NCBI GenBank assembly: GCA_015491705.1
Contig: WFVK01000298.1
Span: 1 to 7,941, forward strand
DNA from: Nitrospirota bacterium
GTDB lineage: Bacteria; Nitrospirota; Thermodesulfovibrionia; UBA6902
Reading direction: 5' to 3'
DNA: 7,941 nt
Shown here: positions 5,720 through 7,941 of the stretch, piece after piece
Numbering within the stretch: position 1 is the first letter of the stretch
How the letters are laid out: each line of letters opens with the position of its first letter
Notes under the pieces: generated by a model
What the model was told of the DNA's origin: nothing
The model's input: the letters and a program-made list of their open reading frames with translations, nothing else
Database searches by the model: none
Made by a program: the position numbers and the translations under genes

Positions 5720-7663
5720 ATGACATTGTTTACAGCATCTTACTGGCGTGTGTTCCGGGTAATCTTTGTAGTATTTTCACTTTATCTTCTGGGAGATGCA
5801 TTTTTCCGGTGGGACGGTTTCAGATACTATGCGTCATTCCCTGAATTCCTTCCCGCGGTCGCCCTTGCAACCATACTGTGGACGCTTGTGGCCATGATCG
5901 CTGCCTTCCTGATATGGCTGCCGGGCCGGATACTTGAATGGTTCTGCCGGCGACTGGGATGCGGAATCAGAACGGAACATCTGCTGCTGTGGGTATGTAT
6001 TTCGGTATTGCTGGGAGCGGCGGTCTGGCTCGGCAAACGGCTTTTATGGGAGGGCTTGGTAACCACGCTGCAATTGAAGCTGGGGCTGTTTTTGTGCGTA
6101 GTTCTGGCGGCCATATTTCTGACATGGCTCTTCCGTAACAGTATGACTGTCATTCAGGAGCGGATAACTCCCCTCGTATGGCTGTTCAGTATCTGGTTTT
6201 TGCTGTCCGTGCCGCTTGTGGCCTATACTGCATGGGTAAAAGGGGCTGAGCACCCTGTGCCGCAAAAAGTCCGGCAATCCGCGGTGAGGGGAGGTGACCG
6301 GCCCAACATTATACTTGTCACTTTCGATACCCTTACGGCCCGGGACATGTCGGTTTACGGTTATAAGCGGCCGACCACACCGTTTATCAGCAAATGGGCG
6401 GAGAGCGCATCGCTGTTTACCAGGACTTATTCAGGCAGCAATTTTACCACACCGACGACTGCCACTCTCATGACCGGCAAGAGGGTATGGACACATCGGA
6501 CATATCATCTGAAGGGTTCCAAACCACTGAAGAATGATATTGAAAACCTGCCGTTGATGCTGAGAAAAGAGGGTTATTACAACATGGCCTTTATCGTGAA
6601 TCCCAAGGCGTCGGTCAAAACATTGGGCGTCTCGGAGAGCTTTGACATAGCGCCGCTTCCAACGGAGTTCAGCACCGCCGTCTCTTTATTTGAGATTATC
6701 AATAAGTTTCTCTACAGGTCATTCGGCGACAAAATCGCACTGCACGACTGGATTATAAAAGAAGATTTTATACTGCGAAGGCTCGTGGACATGATTTCCC
6801 AGGACTTCTCGATAACGCTGGTTCCCCCCGGCAATGCCTTCAAGCGTTTCTTTGAGACCATAGACAATACCCCTGACAGGCCGTTCTTTGCGTGGATTCA
6901 TCTTATGCCGCCTCATTATCCGTACCTGCCTCCCGAACCATACATGGGCATGTTCGACCCTTCGCCTAAGATGAGGACTTACAAGAGCCAGTGGGAGATA
7001 TACACCGATCATTCCCCTGCAAAAATGCGTCCGGGAATAAATACATTCAGGGCGAGATATGACGAATTCATCAGATATTCCGACAAGGAGTTTGAAAACT
7101 TTATCATGCAACTGACGGCAAAAGACAATTTGAAAAACACTGCAATTATTTTCTCTTCAGATCATGGAGAGAGCTTTGAGCATAACTATGTAGGGCACAA
7201 CGGACCTCACCTTTATGAACAGTTTACCCATATCCCACTTGTCATCAAACGGCCGGGCCAGACAGAGGGACGCGTGATCAATGATCCGGTGGAACAGATA
7301 GACATCCCTGCCACGATCCTGGATATAGCGGGCATACGGGTGCCTTCATGGATGGAGGGACGCTCACTGCTGCCTCTCACGAAGGGCGAAAAGCTCCCAC
7401 CGAGACATGTCTTTTCCATGAATTTCGAGAAAAACCCCAGCCGGGGGCAGCAGATCACCTCAGGCACCATAGCGCTGTGGGAAGGAGACTACAAGCTTAT
7501 ACATTATCTCGAGAAAAACAAGTCCCTGCTTTTCAACCTGAAAGATGACCCGGATGAACTGAACAATCTGTTTGACAGTGAGCCGGAAAGGGGCAGGAGG
7601 ATGCTTGGCGTAATCCTGGATAACCTTGGGGAAGTCAACGAGAAAATCAGCAGGGGAGAGTGA
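5720..7663 (+). CDS. Membrane sulfatase-fold protein with Thr nucleophile (probable phospho-transferase, LtaS/EptA-like layout)
   Basis: A 647-residue inner-membrane protein: five hydrophobic helices at about 11-27, 42-68, 88-105, 120-138 and 151-172, then an external alkaline-phosphatase/sulfatase-fold domain from about 194. Metal and catalytic residues seen are Asp203 in TFDTL, the nucleophile region NFTTPTTATLMTGK (241-254) with Thr243 where sulfatases have Cys or Ser, IHLMPPHYPYLPP with His394 and His399 (393-405), and SSDHGESFEHN with Asp481/His482, then His493 and His497. The end, LKDDPDELNNLFD, is a typical sulfatase C-terminus. The C/S-x-P-x-R signature for formylglycine is absent (T-T-P-T-T), so true sulfatase activity is unlikely. 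Five helices followed by an outside domain with Thr, Asp and His ligands is the arrangement of LtaS and EptA, which move phosphoglycerol or phosphoethanolamine from lipids. The substrate here is unknown. A second copy follows at once. Confidence 0.85.
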   Translation: MTLFTASYWRVFRVIFVVFSLYLLGDAFFRWDGFRYYASFPEFLPAVALATILWTLVAMIAAFLIWLPGRILEWFCRRLGCGIRTEHLLLWVCISVLLGAAVWLGKRLLWEGLVTTLQLKLGLFLCVVLAAIFLTWLFRNSMTVIQERITPLVWLFSIWFLLSVPLVAYTAWVKGAEHPVPQKVRQSAVRGGDRPNIILVTFDTLTARDMSVYGYKRPTTPFISKWAESASLFTRTYSGSNFTTPTTATLMTGKRVWTHRTYHLKGSKPLKNDIENLPLMLRKEGYYNMAFIVNPKASVKTLGVSESFDIAPLPTEFSTAVSLFEIINKFLYRSFGDKIALHDWIIKEDFILRRLVDMISQDFSITLVPPGNAFKRFFETIDNTPDRPFFAWIHLMPPHYPYLPPEPYMGMFDPSPKMRTYKSQWEIYTDHSPAKMRPGINTFRARYDEFIRYSDKEFENFIMQLTAKDNLKNTAIIFSSDHGESFEHNYVGHNGPHLYEQFTHIPLVIKRPGQTEGRVINDPVEQIDIPATILDIAGIRVPSWMEGRSLLPLTKGEKLPPRHVFSMNFEKNPSRGQQITSGTIALWEGDYKLIHYLEKNKSLLFNLKDDPDELNNLFDSEPERGRRMLGVILDNLGEVNEKISRGE

Positions 7664-7677
7664 CCGGTTTCAGGAGT

Positions 7678-7941
7678 ATGAATAAAACGGCATCGCTGAT
7701 AATATCTTACCTCAAGGTGTTCCGGCTGGTCTTTGTTATGTTTTCCCTTTTCCTGATGGGAGACGCATTCTACCGGTGGGACGGGTTCAGTTATTATGCT
7801 TCTTTTTCCGAATTCCTGCCGGCTGTCGCGCTTGTATCAATCTTGTGGACCGGCGTGGCCGTGTTTGCCGCTCTGCTGGTATGGCTGCCCGCCGCGGCGG
7901 TGGAAGCATGTTGCCGCCGCACAGGTTGCAGGATCAGGGCA
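7678..7941 (+). CDS. Second membrane sulfatase-fold protein, N-terminal part only (cut by window edge)
   Basis: The open frame runs from the ATG at 7678 to the last base, 88 codons with no stop. It covers two membrane helices (about 14-30 and 45-71) and is a clear paralogue of the preceding gene: from VFR at residue 14 it aligns without gaps to residues 11-84 of that protein, 51 of 74 identical by hand count, including GDAF-x-RWDGF, YYASF and EFLPAVAL. By homology the missing part should be three more helices and a sulfatase-fold domain, but none of that is visible. The start is uncertain. AGGAG at 7672-7676 is only 1 base from this ATG. An in-frame GTG at 7660 overlaps the previous stop (GTGA), has AGGGGA just upstream and would add six residues. 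The ATG gives an N-terminus closer in length to the first copy. Confidence 0.85.
   Translation, partial: MNKTASLIISYLKVFRLVFVMFSLFLMGDAFYRWDGFSYYASFSEFLPAVALVSILWTGVAVFAALLVWLPAAAVEACCRRTGCRIRA

Noticed and set aside
5720..7663. Genuine arylsulfatase annotation
   Set aside because: The C/S-x-P-x-R signature is absent and the nucleophile is Thr, so a phospho-transferase reading is preferred.

Overview
The window is a densely packed, one-directional surface-glycan gene cluster. All seven recognisable genes lie on the plus strand, with short gaps or 4-base overlaps between most of them. It probably comes from a Gram-negative bacterium of moderate GC content: ATA (Ile) and AGG (Arg) codons are used freely, and the membrane GT-C and sulfatase-fold proteins are of types common in environmental Nitrospirota, Desulfobacterota and similar lineages. 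That placement is an impression from codon use and protein style and is low confidence. No tRNA, rRNA, CRISPR array, transposase or phage gene was seen.

Layout. Positions 5-1820 hold two nucleotide-sugar genes: an SDR-type epimerase/dehydratase and a glucose-1-phosphate cytidylyltransferase (rfbF type), 13 bases apart. A 148-base gap (1821-1968) follows, containing a nested inverted repeat of about 90 bases. Positions 1969-5638 hold three genes in tight succession: a DPM1-like family 2 glycosyltransferase, a PLP-dependent sugar aminotransferase (ATGA overlap) and a membrane glycosyltransferase of the GT39/PMT/ArnT type (2-base gap). An 81-base gap (5639-5719) with a short direct repeat follows. 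Positions 5720-7663 encode a five-helix membrane protein with an external sulfatase-fold domain. From 7678 (or 7660) to the window edge is the start of a second, clearly paralogous copy; the two N-termini are about 69% identical over 74 gap-free residues.

How the genes may work together (inference). The cytidylyltransferase, SDR protein and aminotransferase look like enzymes that make a modified, probably amino-, nucleotide sugar. The DPM1-like GT2 could load a sugar onto a polyprenyl phosphate, and the GT39-type protein could use that lipid-linked donor outside the membrane. The two sulfatase-fold membrane proteins have threonine at the nucleophile position, as in LtaS and EptA. They are therefore better read as phospho-transferases that decorate a lipid or glycan than as sulfatases. 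The most unusual points are this tandem Thr-type pair, the altered nucleotide-binding motif of the GT2, the structured gap at 1821-1968, and a homopolymer run just before an odd C-terminal tail on the aminotransferase.
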